Positions 1-12,502 are shown, counted from the first letter of the stretch. The stretch is 64,000 nucleotides of DNA from Myrmaecium sp. VS I D KN 1 (GCA_019775845.1 JADQAV010000010.1:592871-656870); one strand, 5' to 3'. The notes: generated by a model not told the origin, from the letters alone. A program made the numbers and translations.

Positions 1-323
1 AGGCGCCGCGGGAGGAGGTATTGTAGGCTGTGAAGGCATGGCAGGAGGCGGTTGTGGTGACGGAGCAGAAGCAACGACGTTTGGCTGATGCTATAAAGCG
101 GTGTCAGAATTGTAACCCCAGTGGCCCCTTCCGTAATACTTCTATGACTCGCCTCTGCTGCTGCTCCGCTTGGTTCCTCCTTCATTTCCACGTCCATTGA
201 GACACCGTTTGTGACAGGCTTTGGCGGGACTGCTACGGCGGGGACAGGGTTGCTCGGTCCGGACGGGTGCTCGGGCTGCTCGCCGACCAGCTGGACGGGT
301 GAAGCATCGTCGATATCCTCCAT
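1..323 (-). CDS. 5' end of an unidentified gene running off the left edge
   Basis: An ATG at 323-321 opens a reading frame that stays open to the window edge. The first part (MEDIDDASPVQLVGEQPEHP...) is acidic and proline-rich. Near position 90 the better-looking frame changes: the frame after a TTTATAG acceptor reads proline-rich (PQPPPAMPSQPTIPPPAAP), so a short intron between roughly 130 and 90 is likely, but no donor fits the phase cleanly. Nothing in it identifies a family; low-complexity N-termini like this are common in fungal chromatin and transcription proteins, which is only a guess. Partial: the rest lies outside the window. Confidence 0.4.
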   Translation of the reverse strand, partial: MEDIDDASPVQLVGEQPEHPSGPSNPVPAVAVPPKPVTNGVSMDVEMKEEPSGAAAEASHRSITEGATGVTILTPLYSISQTSLLLLRHHNRLLPCLHSLQYLLPRR

Positions 324-1670
324 GGTGTTTAGTGCTTCAAGTGCGGTTGGGTGCAGCTCTCTGCGCGTTTGGCTCCGCGTCCCGGCAGCAGGTCTGATCG
401 GCCAAAATGATTTACCGGCCCCACCCCCCCCCCTTTCCCAATGCCGTCACTTCAGCCTTGCGTGCGATCAACCCAGGTACGCTACCAATTACAGCTGTAC
501 TCCATGTCACTTGGTCGAACGCAGGAGTTTTGAATCACTACCTAGTTATGGCTCTGTACGACGCTCAGAAAGTCCTAATATGCGTTTACTAATGAAGCCT
601 TAACTTGAGTAAGCTTTGAACTTAAGCGGAACAACTCTTGTCGGTTCCTAGGTAGAGACTATGTGTTTACTATTTTTTATAAATGAAGGTAGTAGGCCAC
701 AATTCCACCGAAAGACCAATATATCACTATGCTAGCTCGTAGATGGCGGGCAACCATATTCCGTTACAGTTCAGGTTGCTGAGCCCTCGCCTTACTGGAG
801 TGTCGTTCGCTAACCAGGCTTATATGAATGGGTTACCTAACGGTACTGAGACTCATCAACCAGGCCATCCTAACAAGGGTAGGAACGCGGACACATGTCA
901 TGGATGTATTAGCGGTCGGGGAATGCTGCCACTAAGCATGTTCTTTCCTAGGTAGGTCCAGAAATCCTTCTGAAACAGTTCAATCAAGCTTCGTCCATCG
1001 CCATTGGCTTCCTGGTAAGGCGATAACGCGGATCTGCGTGTATATTATGTAGTTTCCCTCGTTCGGATACCGCACGAACCGCCGGAGCAGCTCCCGTTCT
1101 TTCAGAATGTTGGCTAGCTTTGCCTGGATCATTTTCTGAAGGGCACTATGACTCCACCTGAAGATGAAGAACATATTGTGAACGTTGAAGTAGGAATTGA
1201 TTGCGCTGGATATTGCAGGAGGTTCCGACTCAAGGCACTGTAACCTTAGACGGAGAAAAGCCACATCGTGTATCCGGAGCTCCTAAAGACCCGCTATGTT
1301 ATTTGTTGCAGCAGCCAGTGGCATCGATGAGACGATCGTCGTGGTAGTCCACTTCGTGGTTGAAAGGGGGCCTCAGCTTAGAAATCTGTTGACAGATTGC
1401 TGGTCAGACTCCCAAGTGAAAGGTCGGTTGATGCAGTCGCATAGCCACTCTATACCCGGAACCACAGATGAACTTTCACTACTTCGATCTTGACCTCAAT
1501 CATTACAAGCACTCTGACAGAAACCCGCCTCCCCTCAGGCATCAGGCAAGTGTATATGTATCCACGTAGTGACCCCTGCCGGATCGTGATTAGCGATGTG
1601 GCTCAAACGCAAGGAATGATTATCTTTGGTACAGGTGAATGTGTAAAAAAAACAAGGTATGTGTAAGAGG
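324..1670. other. Intergenic stretch, no confident gene
   Basis: No ORF here has convincing coding character. The best is a 94-codon minus-strand frame at 1264-980 (starts MAFLRLRLQC, ends QWRWTKLD) with a plausible amino-acid mix but no recognisable domain and no clear splice partners; it could be an exon remnant. The stretch would contain the promoter of the left-edge gene and the 3' flank of the LSD1-type gene. Confidence 0.4.
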
Positions 1671-4600
1671 CTAAGATACTGCCCGCCGCGGTCGTCCGCT
1701 GCCTTCGCCTATCATATAACCACCATAGAGGTCGGGTCGTCCGTCCGGGGGAGGGTTCTCCTTGATGAACTCTTGTCTGATTCTGGTGGCTTCCTTATCC
1801 CAGATGGCTACCTTCTCCTTGAACGCGGCTAGGCCAGCGGCAGTAGCATTTTTCGCATCCTGAGCAGCAACCAAATATGGCCGCTTTACTTCTTCACTAG
1901 CATTGCGCCACATAGCACCCAGTGCAGTTCGCACTTCTGTCCTGGATGCCTTTGCCTCTGGATTCCCGGTCGCTTTCCTTCGTGCATTGTCACATTCTGC
2001 TTTACAATGGTACCAGTGGTCATTGGTGTACAAAAGGAAGGGATTCACCCCTGCCTTCGATGGCTTTACAGGACGCTCGCCAAGCTCTTTAGAAATGGCA
2101 CCTATTATGGAAGCTTCGTAGTCTTCGTTTCGTGATTGCCTCGCATTTTTGGCCCCTGGGCCACCAGCACTGTCCTCCAGTTTGCGCTTGCCATTGAAGG
2201 CAGGTGAAACGACCGCCTCGGTCTTCAGCTTCCGGGGAATCAAAGGAGATGAAGGGATCGGAATCTCTCCTAGGAAAGTGTCTGCTATCTCTGCGGCGGC
2301 TCGAAGCCCAGAAATATAAGCACCGTGTACAGTAGCTGGATGTGTGCCGCAAGTGGCTTCTCCTGCAAAATGCAAAGGTCCGATTGGACGGGCCATTGTG
2401 TCGTATTCGCCTGCTCGGGTTTGTGCACCAACGTAAGAATAGCTGCCGCGTGCAAAGGGATCTCTTTTCCAACGTGTGACGATAGATTCCAGTGGTTGTG
2501 GAACCACTCGAGGCGCAAACATTTTAGAGAGTTTGTCAGTAACCTCCCAGACAAGGTCGTGATCGTCGCTCGTTTCGACGCTATGTGCAGCGTCTCCGGC
2601 CATGAGGGCCACAAGCATTGGCCGACCACTGGTCTTGATGCAATTCCAAAAGAGATAGAAGCGCCCACGACGAGACGTATAGTCACTCTGGTTTAAGCTA
2701 TCAGGAGGCTCGGCCTCATTGAGAAGTCCAAACATGTCACGGTGCTCCTCCCAGAAAGGCTTCTCATAAACAAGGACAACCTAGCAAAGTTAGTATTTCA
2801 TTCGCAGATCTGTCTGAGTGATCCTTACCTTGTTTAACAAGCCGAATCCTAGCTTATCAATAGCATCCTGTTTCCAGCGGGGAAGAGGGGGGTCAAATTG
2901 GATGGAACCCTCCTTCAAGACACCTAACGGAGCTGTAATCACAACTTTGTCTGCGTCAAAAGTCCGCCCTCCCCCACACTTTATCGTGACCGCTTGCTTT
3001 TCTGATATTCCTTTGGAATTGGTGTCGGCATTGTAACAGATACTTTCAACAGGAGTGCTGAAGCGTACGTCTAACTTCGTCGGGCATTGCCACAAGCCCC
3101 TTGGCACTTGCTGATATCCTCCTATTATCTCGGTATGTTCGCCTTCGAATTCATTGCCAATGTCCTGATCCCATCCGCTGAGACTCAGTTGATTGACATT
3201 AGCTGCATTTGCATATTCGAGATTGGCGTGATGCCAGTTAAGAAGACGAAGATCTTGCGCGTTAAGGTCAAGAATATTTTGATACTGTTTGATGGCATCG
3301 TCCATAGTCTCCCCAAGCGTTGGGTGATCTGATTTCTTAGCAACGGAATCAAGATTGAGAGTATGTTGATGCGGCACGCCAGGTTTCGGTTTCCAACCCA
3401 TCGATTCTACAGCCTCTGCAGCAGAAGCATTCGGGTTAAAGCCAGACGTTAACGTATAGGCGCGCCCAGCTAGTTTCTCGATGCCAGAAGTGGACTTCCC
3501 CGGTTTTAGGATGCTCGCTTTGGCTTCGTCTATGTTGACTCCCGAATCTTCGAGTTCCGCAATTGTCAAGCCATTATCGACGCCTGGCTCACGTCCAGCT
3601 GCTATCAATTTTCGAGCGCCCTCAATAGTCCGTATAGGTGGGGATCTATGACGATACACACTAGCTCGCTCGAGTATGTCATTGTAGAGCTTCTCGACTC
3701 TCATATCCTGCTCAAGCGGTACGATTTTCCCGTCGTGATCGTACAGTATGGTATTATCTCGCAGGCCGTGGTATCGGAGTGCCAACTGACCGCGGATGAG
3801 TACGTTAAGGGGGTTGCCGTGCTCGAACCCTGTGACAATTTGCGCTCCCATCTCGGCAGTATTTCGTAGATTTGATGGCAAGGAGCCAGGAACCTGTACC
3901 TGAGTCGGATGCGAATAGACGCGCCCGCCAACCCGAGCCCGCCCTTCCAGTATTACCACTTTCGGGGGGCTTTCACCTTGACTTGACCATCTATCCCCTA
4001 ACTGCGCAAAAATATTCTCAAGTTGCCTCGCGCACCCCAGACCTGACATTCCTGCACCAATCACAACAATCGTACGAGGGCGTTTGCGTGTCACGGTGCA
4101 TGATTCTGGAATTGCTGTGTTGGGCACCTCAACACAGCCGAAGTTGATATACCCATTCCTCAAAAGCCATTCATAGGACACCAGTGCAAGGTTAACAGAC
4201 CGGCTATCCCGCGCACAACCGGCAGCTTCTTCCCTGGTTACGCTGACTAGCGGGCTCCTTATCCACAACCGAAGGATGGCATTGCGAATGTTGAGATATG
4301 TTGTGACCTGAGACGGCGTAATATGGCGACGAAGAAGACGATATTCGCCCGGATGCAACACGTATGGATTCAATCTCGAGAAACAGGCAGCGAGTATGGA
4401 CTGGCGGGCGAATTCTGGCCAGGGAAGGTGACTAGGGATGGAGCTTTTTGGTTTATAACTCCGCTCCTTAACCACGTTTGACGATACTGACGATGATCGC
4501 CCAGTGTGAAACGGTGACCCTGCCAGCAGTGATTTGCCGTCTTCAAGTGGCTTCTCTGGTGGTTCAACTTGAAGCTTCTCTTGACCTGCGTCGGAAATAG

Positions 4601-5204
4601 CCATTGGATGCCTTTGTCCTTGGATTTGTGCAGCCTCCTTCCATGACAATGCTTGTGAGGCATATGTATGAGATGTCAACGTAGCGGATAGATCATCTGT
4701 AAAAGTCTATCAGCATGGATTGCATCTCAGTATCAACTTCTAAGGTACATTGTCGTCTAGTATAAAGAAGACAGACAACATATCTTTCTATGGCGCACCA
4801 TTAGAGGAAGGAGCATTTGCCGCTGACCAGGGACTCTCACGGTCATCCCTGGCACCAGTGTAGCTCCCGCCGGCCTCGGAAAGATCGTTTGATTCGCCAG
4901 CATTAACAGATGAAGGTCCTGAATCATTATATCGTTGGCATGCAAGTTGACTAAGGGTTGATAACTGGATAGTGCCACCGATATGCGCTTTATGGTCTAG
5001 TTCAGACTCATCGTGGATATCGGTCCGAGTGAGTGAAAGGATGCCGGGGGCATCTGTATATAGAAACGATGTCTCGTCCAGGTCAACGGAACCGCCATCG
5101 ACTGCGGCTCCATTCTTGATGCTGAGCATGAGGTTCTGAGATGAACATGAACTTGTGGCTTTGTGACGTCCGGGGTAATCTTCACATGGATCAATCCCGG
5201 TCAT
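1671..5204 (-). CDS. LSD1: LSD1-type histone lysine demethylase (SWIRM, amine oxidase, HMG box)
   Basis: Exons 5204-4799, 4696-2829 and 2780-1671 join to 1127 residues. An N-terminal low-complexity region is followed by a SWIRM domain (about 226-322), a dinucleotide-binding motif VVIGAGMSGLG near 348, a flavin amine oxidase domain to about 925, and an HMG box near 1000-1085. The C-terminal FAD motif GEATCGTHPATVHGAY is intact. Lys758, last codon of exon 2 in GLLNK|VVLVYE, matches human LSD1 Lys661. The family is FAD-dependent and removes methyl groups from histone H3 lysines in the nucleus; fungal members carry the HMG box instead of relying on CoREST for DNA contact. The region where human LSD1 has its tower shows only a loop-like insert. 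Intron 2 is canonical (GTAAGG...TAG, 48 nt); intron 1 uses a weaker GTGCGC donor, but the phase fits. A further upstream exon with an ATG at 5323 cannot be excluded. Confidence 0.9.
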
Positions 5205-6384
5205 ATACACCGTCGTTGTGTTTCAGGCAGGTCCCAGAAAACCGACGGCAGCATTGGTTCGCGTGATACATTGGAGTGGAAAGTGGATTGCGATGCATTG
5301 CTCGGGGTCCGTACGAAGGTCATGTTCCTTTCCTCCACTTTTTCGAAGCCTCGCTGACTAGGCCATCGGTGCCGTAACCTTACGCCAACGACCTCCCATC
5401 TCGCGTCTCCCAACTTCTCTCCGTGACATAGCCACAATTGCTACTCCGTATGGCCACGACCGATAGCTACAGATGCTTGACTGCATGCTGTGGATAGTTT
5501 GCTGCGCCTTTCAACCTCAACGTCCCATTTGAAACCGCCATCAAGACTTGCGCACTTGTTATGGTCGTGCGACAGATGTCACAAGAAGACATTGGGATAG
5601 ATCGTATACGTTGGGATTCAGGTCTAGGCATTCTCATCTGAGATCGCCCTACCCAATAGTCGTTTAGAATCTAGTGCAATTCACAATATTATGAATTGAC
5701 TGCACCTGACGCGTTGAACACTGGCATCGACAAAGGCGCCAGCCACGCAGCAAGTAGAGCAGTTCGTTTACTCCCAAGGAATGCTCTTTCACGGGCAAGC
5801 AGTACGATAGCAACAGTCCAGCCAGTGAGGCTAAGCTTTTTCGACATAGATAACAGTTGTCCTATGCAGTACACAAGTGTGCTCTCAAACCACATGTCGC
5901 CAAATCTCAGCTGTATGTGTGATCCACCTCGTCTTGATGTGCCCATGTCCACGCGCTCCTGGATTGCCCGCCAGAAAGCCGATATCACTCAGGCGCAGTA
6001 TGTTCATTTATTAAGCGGCGGTAGCACTCATAGATTGATAGGGCGACTAGGCTGGGAGAGAGCAAGGCGGTCAATGTCCAGACTCGTTAACATTGGCCTT
6101 CAACCAACGGACAGAACCTCAAAGCGAACAAAATCAACCTGGGACAGAATGATATCGTCGTAGACATGGCGAGTGTAGCGATATGCGGGTGTATGTGACA
6201 GGACATAAGGGAGGATGGCAACAGATCGGATCGCAACCTGAAATACTGTATTTACAGCTCGAATGGCCGGAAGTATCCGAAGAATACCCGGACCCTGAAG
6301 TTCCCAGGAGTAAGCACTGCTATCTACCAACCACTTGAGACATATTGAACAGAACTGAAAGCTCGCAAGGAGCGGTAAATTCTT
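5205..6384. other. Divergent intergenic region between LSD1 and dynamitin
   Basis: About 1.2 kb separates two divergently read genes. Overlapping open frames exist on both strands (for example 5696-6163 plus, 5988-5689 minus, 6450-6100 minus) but none has a recognisable domain, consistent splice sites or biased composition. I read it as promoter and 5' leader sequence. Confidence 0.5.
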
Positions 6385-7825
6385 ATGATGGCTCAGGCGC
6401 GAAAATATGCGGAGCTGCCAGACCTCGTAAGTCACCGCACATGCCCCCATATCCGTGCAATTGCCGCTCTGATTTCGCTAACATGCGTTAGGACTCCGCC
6501 CCAGAAGTATACCAGACTCCAGATTTAGCTGAGGACGTCTCTACATTGCCGGTACGTCGACATAATCTAAAGCTTCGAACCTCGTATGCTCAAAATTGTA
6601 GACTTCCACAGCTCGTTCCGTATCTTCGTACAGCGAAGACTCGGACGGCGCGAATGAAAGCATTGACCGACGCCATGTCATTGCTGATGAAGCGCGTTCA
6701 CACTTCTCTTCTTCCCGTAAAAATGCACGGAGTCATGATTTCCCGGACGGCTTCAACACACAACGTAAGATATACAAGAACTCGCGTCGGCGTCGTCGCG
6801 GGGGCGACGTGGACGATCCCGAGTTGACCGAAACGTCGGATGAAGAGGAGGAGACTCTTGATGGCAAGCTTGCAAGGCTCAGGCGGGAGATTGAGGAGGC
6901 AAGGTTGGACTTGGAGAAGAGAAAAGCAAGTCAGGATCAGGTAACTCCGAAACCGAACGCAGAAGGCTCGACGGATATAGAGAAGGGCGTGGAGAAACTC
7001 GGCGAAATGCTCGACGCTGTTTATACACAGCGTCAAGGGGGCTTGAAGGGTGCAGAGGCACAATTCACACGCAGTATTAGTCGGCCGCGTAAACTCGCCC
7101 TAGCTGGCCCATCGGAAGCTCAAGTAATCCCTTCCGAAAACATGACGCCGCCGCAACAGCTGCCGGAGCCTACCCAGTCCCTCGCGAAAGCCGCGGAGCT
7201 CGACGCGCGCCTCTCCGCTATCGAGAAAGCTCTCGGAATCAGCGGTGCAAACATGCCAGACATAGCCGACCAGCCACCTAAGCCCATACTGCAAACGCTG
7301 GAGAACCTTGATCGCCAGATATCGATATTGAACGCTGCGTCGACCTCATCTCTTGACGCAGCTACTCGCAGAGTCCGTCAGTTGACTCAAGAAGCCGAGC
7401 GAGCGCAAGAACTGCGCAGCGCTGCTCAGCAAGGAGAGAGGGAGACGTCCTCCAAAGACAGCTACGTCAGGCATGGCGGCGAGGACACTGCGGCGCTCGA
7501 GTATGACCCAAAAAAGATCACGAAAATCAATGCGCTCTACGGTGCCCTGCAGACCATTGATTCTCTAGCACCGTCGCTGCCGCTTGTGTTGGAGAGGCTG
7601 CGCACCCTCCGACTTATACACGCTAGTGCCGGGACTGCGAGCGCAACGTTAGATCAGGTAGAAAGGCAACAAGCTGAACAGGAAGCCGAGATCAAACGTT
7701 GGAAGGAGGCGCTCGAGAAAGCGGAGGCAAAGATGGCGGAGGGAGAAGAGGTCTTGAAAGGCAATGTCCAGACTGTCGGCGGCTGGGTGCGAGACTTGGA
7801 GGCGCGTGTCGAGAAGCTAACCTGA
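6385..7825 (+). CDS. JNM1: Dynamitin, dynactin subunit 2 (p50)
   Basis: Exons 6385-6426, 6492-6551 and 6602-7825 give 441 residues. Two ATGs in tandem (6385, 6388) precede AQARKYAELPDLDSAPEVYQTPDL, the conserved dynamitin N-terminus that contacts the Arp1 filament; this decides the start and both upstream introns (GTAAGT...GTTAG and GTACGT...TGTAG). A basic patch (NSRRRRRGGD) is followed by coiled-coil segments: EEETLDGKLARLRREIEEARL, then ILQTLENLDRQISILN, and a C-terminal heptad region ending in WVRDLEARVEKLT. Dynamitin holds the shoulder of dynactin to the Arp1 rod, so the product should act in dynein-driven transport of nuclei and endosomes in hyphae. It converges on the NDUFAF7 gene with about 235 bp between stop codons. 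Confidence 0.92.
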
Positions 7826-8061
7826 ATCCGTTTCGCGACATTTGCGAGCACATCCAAAGCCTCAACACTGCATATGAATCGGCTGAGGAGGAGCGGTATA
7901 CCCTATAGACATCTCAACAGCTGTTCAGAAGCATGTCTGTTTGATATTACAGTAAATCGAATTCGAGCGCTACAACCAGGCCCAACCCAGAGGGCAGCTG
8001 GTAGGTGGAGATCTTCAACCCCACGTGGGTATATACATGCGATTCGACTTCAATACCAGCT

Positions 8062-9681
8062 TTACAGGGTGACCATAACGGAAGCATTTTTGTACCAGCT
8101 CAGAAGCGGGTTCTCCCCACTCTGCGTCTGAGTATCTTCGACATAAGCCCAACTCCTCATGAAATCTTCGTGGGTCAAAACACGGGTGAGTTTTCCTGTG
8201 ATCGCGCGATACACGTCTTCCATTACTCCAAAATCGGTGGGAAACAAGATATCAAAGTAACCTTGTTCGACCTGCATCCGTGTGTGAGCGATCGTCATGC
8301 TTAGGACCCTCTAGGTGGCGCAACTTACCAACGGAGTCGAGACTGGAACTGTCCGTCGCTGATACCTTGTCTGGACAACAGGTGCATTGACGCCGCGCAC
8401 TGTGTCCGGAAGGCTATGAAAATCGCTTGTCAGAAGCTTATGTGCTGGGAAGTAATTATACAAAACGTCATAAAACTGCATCAGGCGAGTAGGTATGTAC
8501 TCCGGCTCCGTCAGGTTCGGCGAAAGGGGAAGCCGATACCGAAGATTCCGTACCCAGCGAGGCTCCCTCAAAGGATGATTATAAGGAAAATTACAAGCTG
8601 CATCCCGCACTCGTAAAAAGCGTGAAGCCACGGGGTCGATTCGCCTCGTATAGAATTCGTAAAACTCGCCATCCTCATCGATGAGAACGTTGGCTTGAAG
8701 AGGCTGTTCCGTGACAGGATCATAGCGCAGAGCATCATGCGCGAAATTATCGAAGACCTCGAGCGCCAGGAAGAAGCACGGCGAAGAAACGTACTGGTTC
8801 CAGTCAAATATTGATCGATTGATGATCTCAACCTTGTCTGCGTGGCCTCGCGACTCCGCGGTTCTTTCGATCCCTGCATTCTGCAAAGAAGCGAGATTGG
8901 ACGAGATCTCGATGATTCTGTATCTCGTCCGCTCGTAGACCTCTGGATGTACGTCCCGAATGTAATCTAGAACATTGAGCATCATGGTACCGTTTCCAGC
9001 ACCCATCTCATATATGAGGAGGTCATGGTAAGGGTACAACGAGAGCTTGTAGTTGGCAACAAGGTACCGCGCGATAGCCTCTCCATAGAAAGGCCGAAAG
9101 AGCTCTGTTGGGGTATGCCATAACTGGCGGGCTTCGTTGAATTCCTTCTCATCAAGCGCATCTTCAAAGGCCGTATAACGTTCGGCTAAGGTCTGGTGGA
9201 ACTCTCTCTCGTTCCGCATGTTGCGGAAGTCGAACGGCTCGCCCGGTGAGAAGATGACAACTTGTTTGGAGAAATAGCCATAATTCGGATTATACAAGCT
9301 GTCTAGAGAAAAGGCCAGTTAGCGCTCTGGAGGAGGATAGAATCCGAGTAACATTGCACCTTCTATGAAATCTCGGAGCAGCATCTTTACCCTCCTTGGT
9401 CGCTCTCTTCTGGTCCTCAGCATATCTGCTGTTACCATTGGATATTTTTTAAACTCCTCTGACCTATCATCCGGAAAGTCATCTTTCCTCGGATGCCAGG
9501 TATCAGTTGCAATTATAGTGGTGTCCTTCCGGGCGGATCGTGAGCTAACGGAGCGCTTCTGGAGCCGCGGGGAAGGTCCGCTTTGGCGGCATCTCCGTAT
9601 TTGCGAACGTGGGAGGATCTGGCAACATGGTCGATGCGAGAAGAGTTGGCGGAAGATACGGTTAAGCAACGGTGAATCCAT
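8062..9681 (-). CDS. NDUFAF7: Mitochondrial complex I assembly methyltransferase NDUFAF7 (MidA/DUF185 family)
   Basis: Exons 9681-9360, 9302-8329 and 8271-8062 encode 501 residues. The first 60 or so residues are rich in Arg and Ser with few acidic residues, as in a mitochondrial presequence. Joining exon 1 to exon 2 restores RDFIEDSLYNPNYGYFSKQ, a signature of the family; the SAM-binding glycine motif is IYEMGAGNGTM. The C-terminus (VEQGYFDILFPTDFGVMEDV...) continues the fold. Known family role: dimethylation of an arginine of the NDUFS2 subunit early in complex I assembly in the matrix. Its presence fits a fungus that has complex I, unlike budding yeast. Introns are 57 nt each; the first has a GTGCAA donor. 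The ATG chosen is the first in frame; the reading frame extends further upstream only through a non-ATG codon. Confidence 0.9.
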
Positions 9682-9904
9682 GGGCACGACGAGGCGTCTG
9701 GTTGACACCTTGTGCGAGCTCTCTCTAACCCGGCGGTTGACAGAGGGAGGTCAATTGGACCCCCGCCAAGCTTCCCCGGGAACGGGGAAAGGGACCTACG
9801 TAGAGCCCGAGCTTCGGCGCACCCGGACTGGCGTCACCGTGAATAGTTTAATTGATCTGGATGGACGGGCGAATGAGCGAAAGCGGGACGAATAATAACA
9901 GGCG
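9682..9904. promoter_or_regulatory. Shared divergent promoter, NDUFAF7 and cysteine-synthase-like gene
   Basis: Only 223 bp lie between the two start codons, which point away from each other, so both promoters must overlap here. Both products are predicted to be mitochondrial. No specific transcription-factor site stands out. Confidence 0.5.
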
Positions 9905-11529
9905 ATGGAAACTCGAACCAGGCTCTACATAGCCGGCGCGTTCGTTCTTGGCATTGTGTTGACATTAGGCTTCAAGGATGTCTATCCGGACCTCGAGCGA
10001 CGCTTCCGCCAGCGGCGGCGACGACGAAGCTCGAGCTTGGTCGACCCCAAGGCTGTGGCTCAGGCATCGCGGAGGGTGGCATTGAGGGATAATACCGATC
10101 GTGCGAGTACAGCGGAGCTCTCAGATTTGGAGATTCCCGAAGGGATCGAGTCTTGCATCGGCAACACACCGATGTTCAAGATCAAATCGCTGTCGGAAGC
10201 TACAGGATGCGAAATCCTCGCAAAGGCTGAGGCATGGCTCAATGGAGCAGACTGACAATTGGTCCTTCACTAACCTTGAATGGCAGTTTCTCAATGGTGC
10301 TGGCAACAGCCCTAAGGACCGCGTCGCTCTGAACATCATCCGAATGGTAAGGTTTCCTTGATGGCATACATGGTTTCGATGCTCATGTGTCTAGGCTGAA
10401 GAAGAGGGGTTGTTGACGCCGAACTCCGGAGACATGATTTACGAAGGCACAGTAGGCAGCACAGGTAAGGCTACAAATAGCGTTGCTCGGCATTGACCTC
10501 TTTTATCTGCTCACGCTCATTCTAGGGATTTCTCTGGCCGCTATATGCCGGGCCAGGGGTTACCTCGCTCATATGTTAGTATACCGATCGTTTTAGGATC
10601 ATCTCTTCTCCCTGCTGACGGCTCAAATAGATGTATGCCGGACGATCAAGCCAAAGAAAAATCTGATCTTCTACTCCGTCTGGGGGCCGTTGTGGAAAGA
10701 GTACGGCCAGCGCCCATTGTTGATCAGAATCAGTTCGTCAATAAGGCGCGCAGCAGAGCAGAAGAGCATACTAAAGATCCTAATCGCCCGGGACGAGGAA
10801 TCTTCGCTGACCAATTCGAAAACGATGCAAACTGGCAGGCCCATTTTGCTGGGACAGGCCCAGAAATCTACCACCAAACTGGCGGACGTCTCGATGCCTT
10901 CGTCACCGGCGCGGGCACTGGTGGTACGATCTCGGGCGTAGCTTTATTCCTTAAACCACGGCTGCCGGATCTCAAAGTTGTCCTTGCCGATCCTCAAGGG
11001 AGCGGGCTCTTCAACAGGGTGAAATACGGAGTCATGTTTGATCCTAAAGAGAAAGAGGGTACTCGTAGGAGAAGCCAAGTCGACACAATCGTTGAAGGCA
11101 TTGGCATCAACCGTGTAACAAATAACTTCGAAGCAGGGCGCGAGTTGGTCGATGACGCAGTGAGAGTGACGGATGAGCAAGCTATGGCCATGGCGAGATG
11201 GCTCGTGGAAAGGGATGGTATCTTTGTGGGTAGTAGCAGTGCAGTGAACTGTGAGTGTCCTCTTTGTATGTCCTACAATAGTTTCTAACCTCTTCTAGGT
11301 GTCGCAGCTACAAAGTTAGCCCTTCAGATGGGCCCTGGTCATCGTATTGTCACTTTGCTGTGTGATAGGTTCGTACACCTAGACCTGGTCAAAATTCTAC
11401 TGCATATACTGATCTCTTAACAGTGGCACAAGGCACTTGAGTAAGTTCTGGGCTAAAGCTGGAGCAGTAGGAGGCGAAGACGACATCAAGCTCGATGATG
11501 TCCTCTCAGCCGGGAGCGCAAGAATCTGA
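9905..11529 (+). CDS. MCY1: Membrane-anchored cysteine-synthase-like PLP enzyme (MCY1/YGR012W type)
   Basis: Seven exons (9905-10231, 10287-10346, 10395-10464, 10526-10574, 10631-11250, 11299-11368, 11424-11529) give 433 residues. A hydrophobic segment (LYIAGAFVLGIVLTLGF, residues 7-23) and an Arg-rich stretch precede a fold-type II PLP domain. Lys119 in NSPKDR should form the Schiff base; VGSTGISLA is the substrate loop, GAGTGGTISG the phosphate-binding loop and GSSSAVN carries the pyridine-nitrogen serine. The anchor matches yeast Mcy1, an outer mitochondrial membrane protein of unsettled activity, better than soluble O-acetylserine sulfhydrylases. Intron 1 is odd: the only donor that joins KAE to FLNGAG is GC (GAG|GCATGG), with a good CTAAC branch site and a CAG acceptor. 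The other five introns are GT-AG. Confidence 0.88.
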
Positions 11530-12502
11530 AACAACCCTTGCCATAACTCATGTGTTCGAGACATCGATCGGCGATCGACATGCTGGATGAACGTGTGCCA
11601 TCATAACAAGTAGATGTTGAGGTTAGCCGCTGTACCAGTCCGTTCCGGAAGTTGTCATGTAGCAAAGCTGACTGGAAAGCCCTTGTAGTCACATTGATGA
11701 GTAGGAACTAGGGCCGAACACTACCTCTCAAATGTAGAGTCTACTTCGAACACATCGACTCTGTTGCTCCTTGCGTGTACTTATATGTCTGGAATTGTGT
11801 AAAATCAGTATTTCTCTTACAGCAACCTGGGGCTTTTCTGGGTCTGTCCTGCTCAGTATATCACTTGAGCAAGACAGAACTTGCTGCCGAAGGAGCTTCC
11901 GCATGTCTTGGACTTGTTGGACCGTAAGGGTGGCCCGAGGTAATTCGCGCGTACATATATTTCACGATCCCGAATCGTCGCCATGTAACGTGCTGCAGCA
12001 ACATAGGAAAAGAGGGTAAAGTACATCTCAGGCTTTCATAGAAGCAGTTTGTGACCGCAAGTTTTAGATCTGAACCACGGTCGACTGGCTAATGCTACCT
12101 AGGAACGTCCGAAGCCTTGCTGATTTGTGGCCTAACATGGCGAGCAAGGCTGTGCATATCCCGCCATGGATAGTGACGAAGTCAACCACTATCTACGCAA
12201 AGCCTCGTTGCCTCCGCATTCCTTCAAAATCCCTTGCATTTGGCCCTGGAATGAGGTCGACAAGATGCTGTTATAGGGGAAGTCTCACATGGCCATCGGC
12301 CAGGACCCCGATGTACTGATGAATCCAAGACAGTTGGAATTGACGACGAGCCTGAGTTGTCCAAGATCGAAGTTATCTCCCTTTTGCCTCCTTCCGCTAC
12401 AGATGTATATATAAGCATGGCGAAACGATCGTACCAGCATCCATATCAAGAGACATCCACTCGATTCCACTCGACGTTGCGATATTCACCATAAATCTAC
12501 CC
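11530..12502. other. Intergenic, no gene seen
   Basis: About 970 bp between two plus-strand genes. Short frames on both strands lack coding character. The last 100 bp hold the promoter of the secreted protein gene, including a TATATATAAGC stretch near 12406-12416, about 90 bp before the ATG, which could serve as a TATA element. Confidence 0.5.

Noticed and set aside
980-1264. 94-codon minus-strand frame as a gene
   Set aside because: Plausible composition but no domain, no splice partners and no conserved motif; kept only as a remark.
5689-6450. Possible small membrane protein on the minus strand
   Set aside because: Hydrophobic stretches exist but without matching splice sites or a plausible start; likely promoter DNA.
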